DNA from: Cranoglanis bouderius
Taxonomy: Eukaryota; Chordata; Actinopteri; Siluriformes; Cranoglanididae
Reading direction: 5' to 3'
Assembly: GCA_023630585.1 (NCBI GenBank)
Contig: CM042565.1
Span: forward strand, 16,483,013-16,547,012
Length of the DNA stretch: 64,000 nt
Below the pieces are notes generated by a model, which was not told where the DNA came from, did not search any database, and worked only from the letters and a program-made list of their open reading frames with translations. Of this stretch, positions 1 to 10,066 are shown piece after piece. The position numbers and the translations under genes were made by a program. How positions within the stretch are numbered: position 1 is the stretch's first letter; every line of letters starts with the position of its first letter.

Positions 1-269
1 AAACCACGCCACCGCACATTGTGAGATTATGTTTAGAGAACCTCAGGGAACCTTGGAGGTGTTTGCTTTACGCTGTCTGTGGAGGTGCGAGATAACGTTG
101 ATGCGCCACTTCCGCAGATAATTATTCTGTAAGCGGCAGCAGCTGTGACGGCTGTATTTGCGTTCGATCTAATACGTTACCGTTTCCATAGTAACGGCTC
201 TCGTACAGCGGACGCTCCACATTTTTGAGAGCCATCGATGGGTCACAGAGATGTTTCTTTAACATTTAT

Positions 270-450
270 GGAAGGAGTCTCCAGTGTCAGCGCTTTGTAG
301 CAGTCAGAGGTTTAAGTTTACACTTTTTAGGGTTTCTCGGTAACATGCGGAACAACCTGAGGGTTTTTTTTTCTGTCTTATTAACTTCCGAAGAGAGAAA
401 GAAAGAGAGGTTGGTGAGGGAGCGAAAGTTTCTAGCTGCTATAACGTGAG
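270..450 (+). mobile_element. Arm of a foldback/MITE repeat family
   Basis: The segment opens with GGAAGGAGTCTCCAGTGTCA, preceded by AACATTTAT. The same start recurs at 42927, 47499 and 48871, and in reverse complement at 43452-43471. The interior (a 'GGTAACATG' block, then an A/G-rich stretch and 'GCTGCTATAACGTGAG') matches the arm seen complete at 43240-43471 in the opposite orientation. Only one arm is present here, so this is a partial copy. The family name is not known to me. Confidence 0.6.
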
Positions 451-459
451 AAGAGGAAC

Positions 460-649
460 TACATTTATGGCATTTGGCAGACGCCCTTATCCAGAGCAAC
501 TTACATTTATGTTATTTATACATCTGAGCAGTTGAGGGTTAAGGGCCTTGCACAAGGGCCCAACAGTGGCAGCTTGGTAGAGCTGGGGTTTGAACTCACA
601 ACCTTCTGATCAGTAGCCCAACATCTTAACCACTGAGCTACCACTGCCT
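460..649 (-). mobile_element. tRNA-derived SINE, minus strand
   Basis: Read on the minus strand it starts with a tRNA-like head ('TAGCTCAGTGGTTAAGATG' followed by a B-box-like GTTTGAAC context) and ends in the tail that appears on the plus strand as 'GGCATTTGGCAGACGCCCTT'. This head-plus-tail combination is a very common teleost SINE. It is about 190 bp and appears nearly full length. Confidence 0.75.
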
Positions 650-1044
650 AACTTGTTTCATGTTTCGTAACACTAAGTGTGACTATTAAAATGATTAAAA
701 AAGTGTGACGTGTCGTATTTTAATACATAAAAATTGTAATCAGGGGCGAGTTGCTGTGGTGTCAGAGGAATAAAGCACTTGGGGGATGTGCTGTTATAGG
801 AAAGTAATCAACTTCAACAATAGAACAATAGAAACCATCACAAATACCATTACAGACGACCAGCTAACCATTAAAACCGTTACCATTACTGGTCCTTAAT
901 GGTATCCACTAGACATAACATGCCACCAATAGAAGGCAACAGATTACCAGTAGAGACCCACAGGGACCATTACAGTTTCCATTAAAACCAATATAATTCC
1001 CATTATAACCATTAAACCATTACAAATTATATAAGGGTTTCCAC
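650..1044. other. Intergenic; degenerate ACCATTA-rich repeat
   Basis: No gene is visible. From about 835 to 1030 the sequence is built from degenerate repeats of ACCATTA / CCATTAAAACC, a simple-sequence pattern rather than coding DNA. Confidence 0.5.
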
Positions 1045-1372
1045 TGTGGTTAGTACGCTTGGGGGTTCGATTCCCACCTCCGCCCTGTGTGCGTGGAGTT
1101 TGCATGTTCTCCCCCGTGCTTCGGGGGTTTCCTACGGGTTCTCCGGTTTCCTCCCCCAGTCCAAAGTGCATGCGCTGGAGGCTGATTGGCATTTCCAAAT
1201 TGTCTGTAGTGTGTGAATGGGTGTGTAAATGTGTGTGTGCGTGACTGTGCCCTGCGACAGGTCGGCACCCCGTCCAGAGTGTCCCCCGCCTCGTGCCCCG
1301 AGTCCCCTGGGAGATGCTCCAGGCTCCGCACGGCCCTGTGTGGGATGAGCGGAACAGAAAATGAACGGATGG
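1045..1372 (+). mobile_element. V-core SINE (DANA/Mermaid type), plus strand
   Basis: The head has a tRNA-like B box (GGTTCGATTCC). It is followed by the conserved central core of vertebrate V-SINEs (GGAGTTTGCATGTTCTC, then GGTTTCCTACGGGTTCTCCG) and a tail with CCCTGCGACAGG and AACGGATGGATGG. V-SINEs are known from zebrafish (DANA) and catfish (Mermaid). ORFs overlapping it are accidental. Confidence 0.85.
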
Positions 1373-2118
1373 ATGGTTTCTATTGTTTTTTTTTTCAGCA
1401 GGGAAAAAAGGAGGAAGCGTTGGTGTGCGTCTCCGGTAGCCGACGCTCTGCAGTGGCTGAGCTGCATTTTTGGAAGATTTAGTGAAGGTTATGCTCTTTT
1501 TTTTTTCTTCTTCTTCTACGTTTTCAGCTCTCTGTGAGCTTCACCTTTTATGGAGTTTTGTGGGTGTGGCTAAACATAAAGTCAACATTCTTTGACTTTA
1601 CTGTATATACGAGCGATTGATGTTTATCAATTCACACACGAATTAAAAGAAAATCACTGATTTGTTATTGGGTTTTGGGTTTTTTTTTTGCAAATGTGGC
1701 AAAAATGTTTAAAGTTCAATGAAAGCGCACAACTTTTGCACAAAACTTTACTGAATAAAATAATAAATGAGGTCCAGTGGTTACAAAAAATGTGGAGTCT
1801 GATGATGAAGCATGTGCCTTTAAAACTCAGGCAGATGTCTGTCCTTATCTTGGGAGCACAAACTCAAAAACACCTCTTATCTAAAAAGCCACGTGACGCA
1901 GCGACGATAACAATAATGTGTGCTAATTATTGCAATATGTTGTACAGTCGAATATCAGGACATGCCTAACTCAGTTTGCTGACCATTTCGGGTGTGTGTG
2001 TGTGTGTGTTTATGTGTGTGTGAAGTGACTCAGTGTTAATTGTAGTCATGAAGCCCATAGCCTATAGGAATGACACAAACCCGGCCAACATGGCAACCCG
2101 GTCATGAGTCACACTTAC
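1373..2118. other. Intron or intergenic DNA, no gene seen
   Basis: AT-rich DNA with short T tracts and a (GT)n tract near 1990-2025. If fam78a keeps its usual layout this is the start of its intron, because the following exon is not found in the window. Confidence 0.5.
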
Positions 2119-2495
2119 ATGCCCTCGGCTCCGTATCGGTTGTAAAACTCCATGTGGTTGCACGCCTGGATCCAGCCCACCGTCCACGTCTCCTTGGCGG
2201 CCACCGGGGGCACGAGGACGCGCGCGGTGGCGCGGAAGTGCGGCGTCCGGTAGCGCAGCACCACGCTGGAGGACTCGTCGATGCTGGTGGGGTTCGGGTC
2301 GATGGAGGTGGTCACCTCGAGCACGGCGACGCTCTCGCGGAAACTCTTCGGCTTGCACCTGAGGCTCTGGATGCAGCCCATGGCGTTGAACAGCAGTAGC
2401 AGCAGCAGCAGAAGCAGCAGCGACGACGACGAGATCCACCACACCAACGTCCCGGAGCGTGCACGAGACCCGAACGCATGCACCGAATATTGCAT
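2119..2495 (-). CDS. fam78a: fam78a first coding exon (partial gene)
   Basis: This encodes the N-terminal third of a FAM78 protein. The conserved core begins MGCIQS with ATG at 2381 and runs through PTSIDESSSVVLRYRTPHF and VGWIQACNHMEFYN to a clean GTAAGT donor just below 2119. FAM78 proteins have no established biochemical role. An in-frame upstream ATG at 2495 would add 38 residues: a Trp-Trp/Ser stretch and ten leucines ending FNA, so a hydrophobic N-terminus is possible; I extend to it without certainty. Some residues (ESSSVVLRYRTPHFRA) recall FAM78B, but the neighbours plpp7 and prrc2b on the plus strand match the FAM78A locus of human 9q34, so I call it fam78a. The remaining coding exon would lie left of the window. 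Confidence 0.85.
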
Positions 2496-3744
2496 ACGTG
2501 TTGGGGTTTTTTGTGTGTGTGTTTTTTTACGCGTTATTATCGCATCCTCGCGCATGAGATCAGACGGAAAGGGTCGTGCTCCATCCCTGTCATCTCACTG
2601 CGGCGAAGAAAAGAAAAGAAAGAAATCCACAGCAATATATATATATGTATGTATGAATATATTTGTTGTTGGATTAGATGTCAGTGTGCGCGCGTGCACT
2701 CGCGAGGAGTTTCAGCGTCTCTCATGATGTCTCTCTCTCCTCACCCAGCGACCCTCCGGTTGCCGGCTGCACGCGCGTGCCTTGGCTCCCAAAAGCGTTC
2801 GAGCGCAGATCTACAGACTACAGAGAAGGTCATCATTTTTTTTTTTTTTTTTCAATTTTTTTTTCAATTTTTTTTTTTTTTTTTACCGCGGAGGATTTTA
2901 AAAAGAAGGAGGACACACGATTGCGGATCTGAGGCGTTACAGCTGCACAATTAAGCCTCGTGAACATCCGCAAACTGTGAACGTGTGAGTTCTGAGAAGT
3001 TTATAAGAGGGGTCATGGAGCGTTGCGGTGCGCGCGCTGCCGTCATGTGCCTCTAGAGAAAAATAAGAAGGAGGATTGTTTATTTATTTATTTATTTAAA
3101 CAAAAGCGCATCCTCAAGTGCGTAAAAGCGAAAAGTAAATAATTCATAACGTTTAATAAGTTGTAAAGAAGCTATAAAGTCGGATTCGAGTCGCATTATC
3201 ACTGGGACTCACCTTAATGATTTATCTCGAATCGAATTAATCCTAAATGCGGAATTATTTAAAAATAAAATAAATCCGAATTTGGTATTTCCGTCTTAAT
3301 TAGCGTAAAGTCGTGCTGCTGCTGCTCCTTTTTCTTCTTCTTCTTCTTCTTCTTTTTTAAATCCTGGGATTCCAGACTTGTTTTTGTGGACGTCTTCACG
3401 CATGGAGAAAAGTGCATCTCAATTTTTTTCGGTCCATTAGAATAAGAAAAGTAAAAGATGAATAAATTCCGAAATGCCGCTTCTTCCACATTTCAGCATC
3501 TCAGAAGGACAACTTTCCTCCTCCAGGCACCATGCGGAAAATAAAGGAGATCAAATATAATCAAGCACGTGCCAGGTTCATCTCTCTCTCTCTGTCTCTT
3601 CCTCTCTCTCTTTCTCTTTCTCTCTGTCTGTCTCGGTGTCTTGGGTGTGAAAGTTTTGGCACCCCGTGTTACTTCCCGTGCGTTCCGGTTTCCATTGCTA
3701 CTGCTGCGTCGTCGTCCTGCAGCGCTGCGCTTCTGGTGATTACA

Positions 3745-3747
<3 letters not shown>

Positions 3748-3799
<52 letters not shown>
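3748..3799. repeat. (CA)n microsatellite
   Basis: An interrupted dinucleotide CA run of about 52 bp with one ATATAC interruption. Confidence 0.95.
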
Positions 3800-3801
<2 letters not shown>

Positions 3802-4023
3802 GCCTCTGGTCCCTTTATTTCAAGGGCTCTTGAAAAACGTCACTTTTCCTCCCCTCTCCGTCGAAGAGCATTGTGGGTAATGTAGTTGCACATCACGTGG
3901 GTCGTTTTTCTTTGTCAGTGAGCACAGGAAGCTCAAACTATAATGGCCTCCAAATTACAGAATGAATCCATGATGATTTATTCACGTCTGTTACAGATAA
4001 AACTTATTCATATTTTTATTTTT

Positions 4024-4028
<5 letters not shown>

Positions 4029-4083
<55 letters not shown>
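4029..4083. repeat. (TA)n microsatellite
   Basis: An uninterrupted TA dinucleotide run of about 55 bp. Confidence 0.95.
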
Positions 4084-4089
<6 letters not shown>

Positions 4090-4127
4090 CACCGTGTCAG
4101 ATGAATCTGCTGGATATGGTTGAGTCT

Positions 4128-4345
4128 AAAACAGCTCGCGGTGAACTAGAGAGAGTTCGGAGTTTATCCCGGGAACACCGGGAACACACCCTGGATGTGA
4201 GGCCTGTTCATCCCAGGACACCATGCACACACAATCACACACTCATTTAGCTCCACCAGTTCACCTACTGGAATGATTTTGGGAGGTGGGAAGAAACCAG
4301 AGAACCCGGAGGAAACCCACAAGCACAGAAACACTGCACAGAAAG
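4128..4345 (-). mobile_element. V-core SINE fragment, minus strand
   Basis: On the minus strand it reads TGGGTTTCCTCCGGGTTCTC, the same V core as the element at 1045, then a diverged middle and tail (TCCTGGGATGAACAGGCC). The tRNA-like head is missing, so it is 5' truncated. Confidence 0.7.
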
Positions 4346-5238
4346 TGTAGATGCTAGGACTGTTTTTTGGTTTGTTTGTTTGTTTTGCATGTGCTTAAAA
4401 GTTGTTTGTTTCTATCTCTGATCAAATTCAGTCTAACCTGAACATCAAGATTTTCAACAACAGTGTTGCAACAGCAAAACAATTTCCTGGCAGTGTGCAT
4501 GTTACACATTCCTGACATGGATAAACTAATCCAATTCTTATTCTTATTCTTATTCTTATTAGTGGTAGTAGTAGTAGTAGTAGTAGTAGTTATAATAGTA
4601 TAGTATACTAGTAGTTATTAATTATAAATAGCTAGAATAAAGATAATAATAACGTAAACAATATATACTAGGCTACTATTGGTATTACTACTATAATGGA
4701 TGCTAGGCTATAGCCCAGTGCATTTCTAACACTCAGTATGCTGTAAGTAAGTAAATAAACAAGTAAACAAACAAACAAATAAATAAATGTTCTTTTTTAA
4801 AATCATTATTGCTTATTATTTCGTTTTTAAAATGTAGAATTATTTGATTTGTAATTTCTCTCGCGTTCTGTTGAGCCTCTTGAAGATGCCGCTGCTTGAT
4901 TCCATGGAAACGGATCATTCCACTTGGAGCTGGAGACAGGGGGAGCATGGTGCGTCACAAGGATCAAATGGAAACGTAAAATAGTGAACTGTTCTAAAAC
5001 TACACAGTAGTGCACGTTCTAAACAAACAAACAAACAAACAGACGAACAAATAAATGTATAAATAAATATATATCTGGGCTGTTGGATATGGGTGTGTCC
5101 CCTACAGCATCAATGGAAGTTGCGGTGTGGCTGAACACGCGCGCGCTGTGTGTTAGACAGTACTACTGCTACAATTAAAACCCGGTGTGTCTACTCGGTA
5201 AAAAAACAACAACAAAAACAGTCGTTAACGAGCGCGAG

Positions 5239-6807
5239 ATGCCGTGTAACCCGAGCCGAATGAGAGCGCGAGAGCGCGGGGACGTGCTGGGGCGCGCGGA
5301 GTTCCTCTCCCTACATCAACCGCAGCGTAATGGCGGCGCGGCGCGGAGAACGAGCCACACCAAACCGCACCAGCACCACGAGCACGCGCCGCAGCCGCCC
5401 GGTGACGGTGGTAAGGAGCGCGCGGAGGCGCCGCGGTGGCCGGAGGAGGACTGCATGCGGCTAAACCCGTCCCTCAGGGGCATCGCGGTCAGCTCGCTCC
5501 TGGCCATCGACATCCACCTGTCCAAGTGCCTCGGCGTGTGCGCGCACGCGTCGTCCTCCTGGGGCAGCGCGCGCTCCGTCGTCACCCTGCTCGCGCTCAC
5601 CGGACACGGGCTCACGTGGATCGGCGGCACGTTGGTGTGTCTGACCCGCAGCAGCACCGAGGCCGGACAGGAAGTGCTGATCAACCTGCTGCTGGGTATA
5701 AAACCGCTTTAAAAATATACCCTTTCTTTATTTCTCTATTATTTTTTTCTTCCTTGATCACTTCACTTCTTTCTTGTCATTTTCTTACTCTTCTCTTTTT
5801 TTCTTTCTGTTCTTGTCTTTTTTGTTTTTTTCTTTTTCATCTCATTCATTTCTTCCTTTCTATATTTGTTTTTTCTTTTCATTTTCTTTTTTCTCTTCTT
5901 TTCTTCATATTTCTATTTATTTTTTCTTTTTGTTCACTTCTCATTTTCTTAGTCTTTTCTTTTTTTCTTTCTCTTCTTGTCTTTTTTGTTTCCTCCTCTT
6001 CTTTCTTTTTGTTTTTTCTTTTTACTCACTTGTCTCTAATTCTTGTTTCATCTTGCTCTTTTTCTTTCTCTTTTCTTTCTTCTTTCTCTATTTTTTCTTT
6101 TTCATTCACTTCTTTCTTCTCAATTTCTTGCTCTTTTCTTTTTCTTTCTCCTTGTCTTTGTTCCTTTTTTCACTTTCTTTTTATATTTATTTAATTTTTT
6201 GTTCACTTCTGTCTTCCCATCAGCTTACTCTTTTTGTCTTTGTTTTCTTTTTCATGTATTATTTCTTTCTTTCCTGTCTCTTTTTTGTTCACTTATTTCT
6301 TCTCGTTTTCTTGTTCTTTTTTCTCTTCTTTTTTTAATCTTTCTTTCTTAGTAAATGGTAGTAATTGTTAGTAGACGGTATTAGATGGTAGTAAACGGAA
6401 CACTTCCTGTCCCTCCAGCGCTCGTCCTCGACATCCTGACGGTGGCCGGGGTGCAGAAACTGGTGAAGCGCAGAGGACCGTGGGAAACGAACCCGGGCTT
6501 CCTGGACTGCGTGGCCATGGACGTGTACTCGTTCCCGGCGGCTCACGCCAGCAGGGCGGCGATGGTGTCTCGGTTCTTGTTGTCCCACCTGGTCCTGGCC
6601 GTGCCCCTGCGGGTTCTGCTGGTCTTGTGGGCCTTTCTGGTCGGACTCTCCCGGGTTCTGCTCGGGCAGCACCACGTGACCGACATGGCGTGCGGCTTCG
6701 CGCTCGGTTCGCTCCATTTCAGCCTGGTGGAGACGGTGTGGCTGCCGTCCAGCGCCTGCCAGACGCTGCTGTCTATAGGGACACTCAGCTGGAGCCCCTT
6801 CCGTTAA
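5239..6807 (+). CDS. plpp7: Phospholipid phosphatase 7 (inactive), PLPP7/NET39
   Basis: Two exons, 5239-5695 and 6419-6807, give 281 aa (846 nt with stop, in frame across the junction), close to the roughly 271 aa of human PLPP7. The start at 5239 is chosen because MPCNPSRMRARERGDVLGRAEF aligns with the mammalian N-terminus; an upstream in-frame ATG at 5185 is not needed. PLPP7 is a multi-pass nuclear-envelope/ER protein of the PAP2 superfamily that in mammals is linked to muscle differentiation and is regarded as lacking phosphatase activity. Here the PAP2 second motif reads FPAAHASRA where active enzymes have PSGH, so serine and glycine are both replaced. The third motif, SRVLLGQHHVTD, is preserved. 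Hydrophobic segments surround VSRFLLSHLVLAVPLRVLLVLW. It sits between fam78a and prrc2b as in human 9q34. Confidence 0.93.
5713..6350. repeat. Long pyrimidine (T/C) tract filling the plpp7 intron
   Basis: About 640 bp of almost pure T and C (TTTCTT, TCTTTT units) occupies most of the single plpp7 intron, immediately after the donor. Apparent Phe/Ser/Leu-rich ORFs across it are artefacts of composition. Confidence 0.9.
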
Positions 6808-7949
6808 CACACACACACACTCACACACACACACTCACACACACACACGTTAGCTTTTAATGACGTTTAGGTTCAATCTTTTTTTTTTTTTGTTTAGCGG
6901 TGCGCTAAACTCACAAAATCGTCCCGCTTGGTGTTACAGGTTTTTGGTGAATCTCGACGTCCATTTTCAAAGACCATTTTTCAAACACCATCTTATATCA
7001 TCAGACGTAGTCGTTTTTGGCGTCTTTAGTTCGTAAGGCTAATATAGACTCGTTTTTCATATGTTCGTAAACATAAACTTGGTTGCGAAAAAGTCTTGTA
7101 GCCTAGCAACCTGATGCTGACTCTGACGCTACTTTAGTTATAATCTGACTGAAGGATCGATCAAGAACTTTATTCAGGAATTGGGTTAACGTTAGCGTTA
7201 AATCGTGATCCACTCATTTTATTATGGATTAGCTTTAAAAGACAGGGAGTGCTATTCAGCTAAGCTAACACTTTCGAATGCTGGAACTCGTCAGCAGGAC
7301 GTCGTCGAGGCACCGAAAGCCGAGGCACTGCACAAACAGACGCCTTAAACTCGTTCGTTAGCTGAACAAAGTTAGCTAGCTAAACGTGTCCGTTATAAGC
7401 AACTCCTCAGTGAGAACATGACCTAGCGTTAGGTCTAGCGTTAGCTAGCTAATTTCTTGATGTGGATTTTAGGATTTTAGGCTACGTAGGTTTGTAAAAA
7501 CAATATAAACCAGGCATGTTTGCTAACTAGCGAGCTAAGCCTGTTAAAGTCTTGCTTAGTTCACTGATATGATAGTTAGCTACTTAGCTGAGATGAAACG
7601 AGTGCTGCAAATTTATAAATTTTCCCTCCTGTAACCACAAACATCTTCTGTCACCTTGGAAACATGTCCGACTCGATAGTAGTCGGTAGAAACGGTCGTG
7701 TTTATGAAAACCTTTTTGCTTCAGATGGCATCGTTACTGTCGTCCACCACAGACAGCTCCAGCTTCACACTGTGAGTCAGCGTTTAGGAGCACAAAATGG
7801 CCGCCGACATAAATACCAGTGCTAGGCTACACTGTGAAACACAAAATGGCCGCCGCCATAAATAACGTACCAGAGCTAGGCTACATTGTGGAGTTTAGCT
7901 GATGTTTATAGATGACAGGAAGTTCAGTGGTGGTTCCTAAATCACATCA

Positions 7950-7981
<32 letters not shown>

Positions 7982-9327
7982 GTTTGTGTGTGTGTGTTCA
8001 ATCACTCTACTATTAGCTACTATTAGCCTCAAGAAGTAAAGAAACAAACATTGGACATTCTTTTTTTTTCCTTTTATTCCTCGGCTTAAGCCGAATTCAG
8101 CTAGGCCACACCTACTAATTTCCGCCTTTATTTATTTATTTATTTATTTATTTATTTTGCTAATTTGCATGATATGCAAAACCTACTTTTGCGAAGTAGC
8201 CTTACGATTTTCACAAAATTTACATCACTACTCAGAAGAGCGTGAACCTCAATAATGACAATTATCAAAAAAAAAAAAAAAAAAACGTGTTGAGATTTGT
8301 AAACAATATGGCTGCCACATGTCAATCAATTCTAAGGAGGCGGAGCCTAATTTACCCAAACATCTGTAAGTCATGATTGCGTGTGTGGATTCGCGCGAAA
8401 CTTGAAAGCCATATACAGGACAAGATTCTGAGGTCATGTGCAATGTTTGGGGGTGTGGTCATAAATAAGGGGGTGTGCCTTAATTCAGATAACTGTTGTT
8501 CGGGAACCGTAAGTCCGATTGAGCTGAAATTTGGTATGCTGCGTCTATGTGCCGATCTGTAGGTGGATTTTTGATGATGACCTAGTCGCTTAAAAATCAT
8601 GGCTGCTATCGGCCAATCAGCTTCCAGCAGGCAGAGTTAACGTTGAGCTTTCGTAACAAAATTTGATAACTACGTTTATCTACGATATGTTTAATGGTTT
8701 TTTTTATAAAATGATAAGAACTGGGCTGCTAATTTATCAGCATTATTATTTCTTTATTTTTTCTTTCGTAATGCCGAATGAAATGTGATACATAGTGTGT
8801 TAATGTGCTGTTTGTGTGTGAAAGGATTTTTTTTTTTACTTCATGCTGCTATTATTTTCCTACGTGTCTGAAAGTACATGAGTAATGTTATGTATTATTG
8901 TGCATGCTACTTTTATTATTTATTATTTATTATAATTAATTTACATAAGAACATACTGTAAATGATCCAGTGAGGTTGTTTATGGTGGATGGCTGAATTC
9001 TTTTCATTAAACAAAATTGCCGTATTATGCTGAGAGAAATGCGCACAATGTTTTATTGTTGTTTTTAATCATTGTGGGATTATTTATATCATTAACTCAT
9101 TAATTCTCAATCCTTCTGTGTTAAAATGTCTTTTCAGAAAGACAATAAATCTTAAATAATCCATTTCCAATTTCTTTCTTTCTTTCTTTTTTCCTGCCGT
9201 TTCACTCACTTTTGTTTTTTTCTATAATTTTCTGTTTCTAATTAATTCTTTCTTTATTGATTTCTCATCTTTCTTTCAAGTCCTTTCTTTCAAATGCAAA
9301 TCTAATAATTATTAATGATTTACACTA

Positions 9328-9360
<33 letters not shown>

Positions 9361-9448
9361 ATTCACAGTGTGATGATTTTTTAAAACAAACTCTGAACTG
9401 AACTTGACCTCACATAAAGTCGTCAGTGTGTTTGTTTGTTTACCAACA

Positions 9449-9497
<49 letters not shown>

Positions 9498-9587
9498 GAT
9501 AGATAATGTAGCTGCAGCGTATCAGAGCTGAACAGGCCTCTGTGTGTCACACGTGAAGCTTAATCTCTCCTGAACACTGTGTTTAAA

Positions 9588-9625
<38 letters not shown>

Positions 9626-10066
9626 TCGGGCCTCCTCCCTACAGCACTGACAGTTCAGCTGGTATTTACACCTCTGTGTGTGTAACGTGTTTTGTTTTGT
9701 TTTTTGTTTTATTGTCATCAACAATTAAAGCTCCAGAGAGTGACGTCATACAGGAACCTTTCAGTTCATTCTGGTTCTTGCTACAATGAAGTGAATAATT
9801 ATGTTTACACCACAAAGATGCTTCCACTTAACGGTAGAGATAAGAGACAGATTTCAGTGTGTTGATGAGAGACTCTGTGAGTGTGACGCCCCCTAATGGA
9901 GCAGTAAAGCTAACACAGCTAACGCAGAGGAGAAAAATTAAGCATGTATATAAATATATATATATGTGACTTTATTTATCAACTATAATTTTAATTCTTC
10001 ACAGCATGTCAGTACATAAAGTTTCTGTCTTGTTTTTAATAAATGTGATATTTTTGTGTCTACATA
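6808..10066. other. plpp7 3' UTR and intergenic DNA
   Basis: No further coding exon is recognised. It begins with a CA tract right after the stop, then a long stretch with a short tandem duplication (about 7793-7890, each unit holding CACAAAATGGCCGCC and GCTAGGCTACA). Further on are GT/CA microsatellites (7950-7997, 9450-9495, 9593-9622). An AATAAA at 9144-9149 is a candidate plpp7 polyadenylation signal, which would imply a 3' UTR of about 2.3 kb; this is unproven. Confidence 0.5.
8083..8640. repeat. Probable dispersed repeat with short T/A-rich inserts
   Basis: The segment contains phrases typical of a widespread teleost repeat (GCCACACCTACTAATTTCCGCC, TTTGCATGATATGCAAAACC, GGAGGCGGAGCCTAATTT) broken by TTTA and A tracts. 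No second copy was found in this window, so the assignment rests on memory of similar fish sequences. Confidence 0.35.

Larger units (their letters stand above)
2496..5238. other. fam78a 5' flank and intergenic DNA before plpp7
   Basis: This spacer between divergent genes holds T tracts (2839-2884), CT- and CA-rich simple repeats (3580-3640, 3748-3799), a 55-bp (TA)n run (4029-4083), a minus-strand V-SINE (4128-4345) and an ATT/AGT trinucleotide patch (4535-4600). No further exon was recognised. The GC content rises towards 5100-5240, consistent with the plpp7 promoter. Confidence 0.6.

Noticed and set aside
1045..1120. tRNA gene suggested by a B-box-like GGTTCGATTCC
   Set aside because: It is the tRNA-derived head of a V-SINE; no cloverleaf with anticodon and acceptor stem can be drawn.
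5185..5238. Upstream ATG as plpp7 start
   Set aside because: In frame, but the next ATG at 5239 aligns with the known N-terminus; the upstream segment is low-complexity (KKTTTKTVV).
5774..6337. Long Phe/Ser/Leu ORFs in the plpp7 intron
   Set aside because: They are produced by the T/C-rich tract in any pyrimidine frame and lie between two matching exons of plpp7.
6334..6860. ORFs on the minus strand and in another frame over plpp7 exon 2
   Set aside because: Shadows of the high-GC coding exon.
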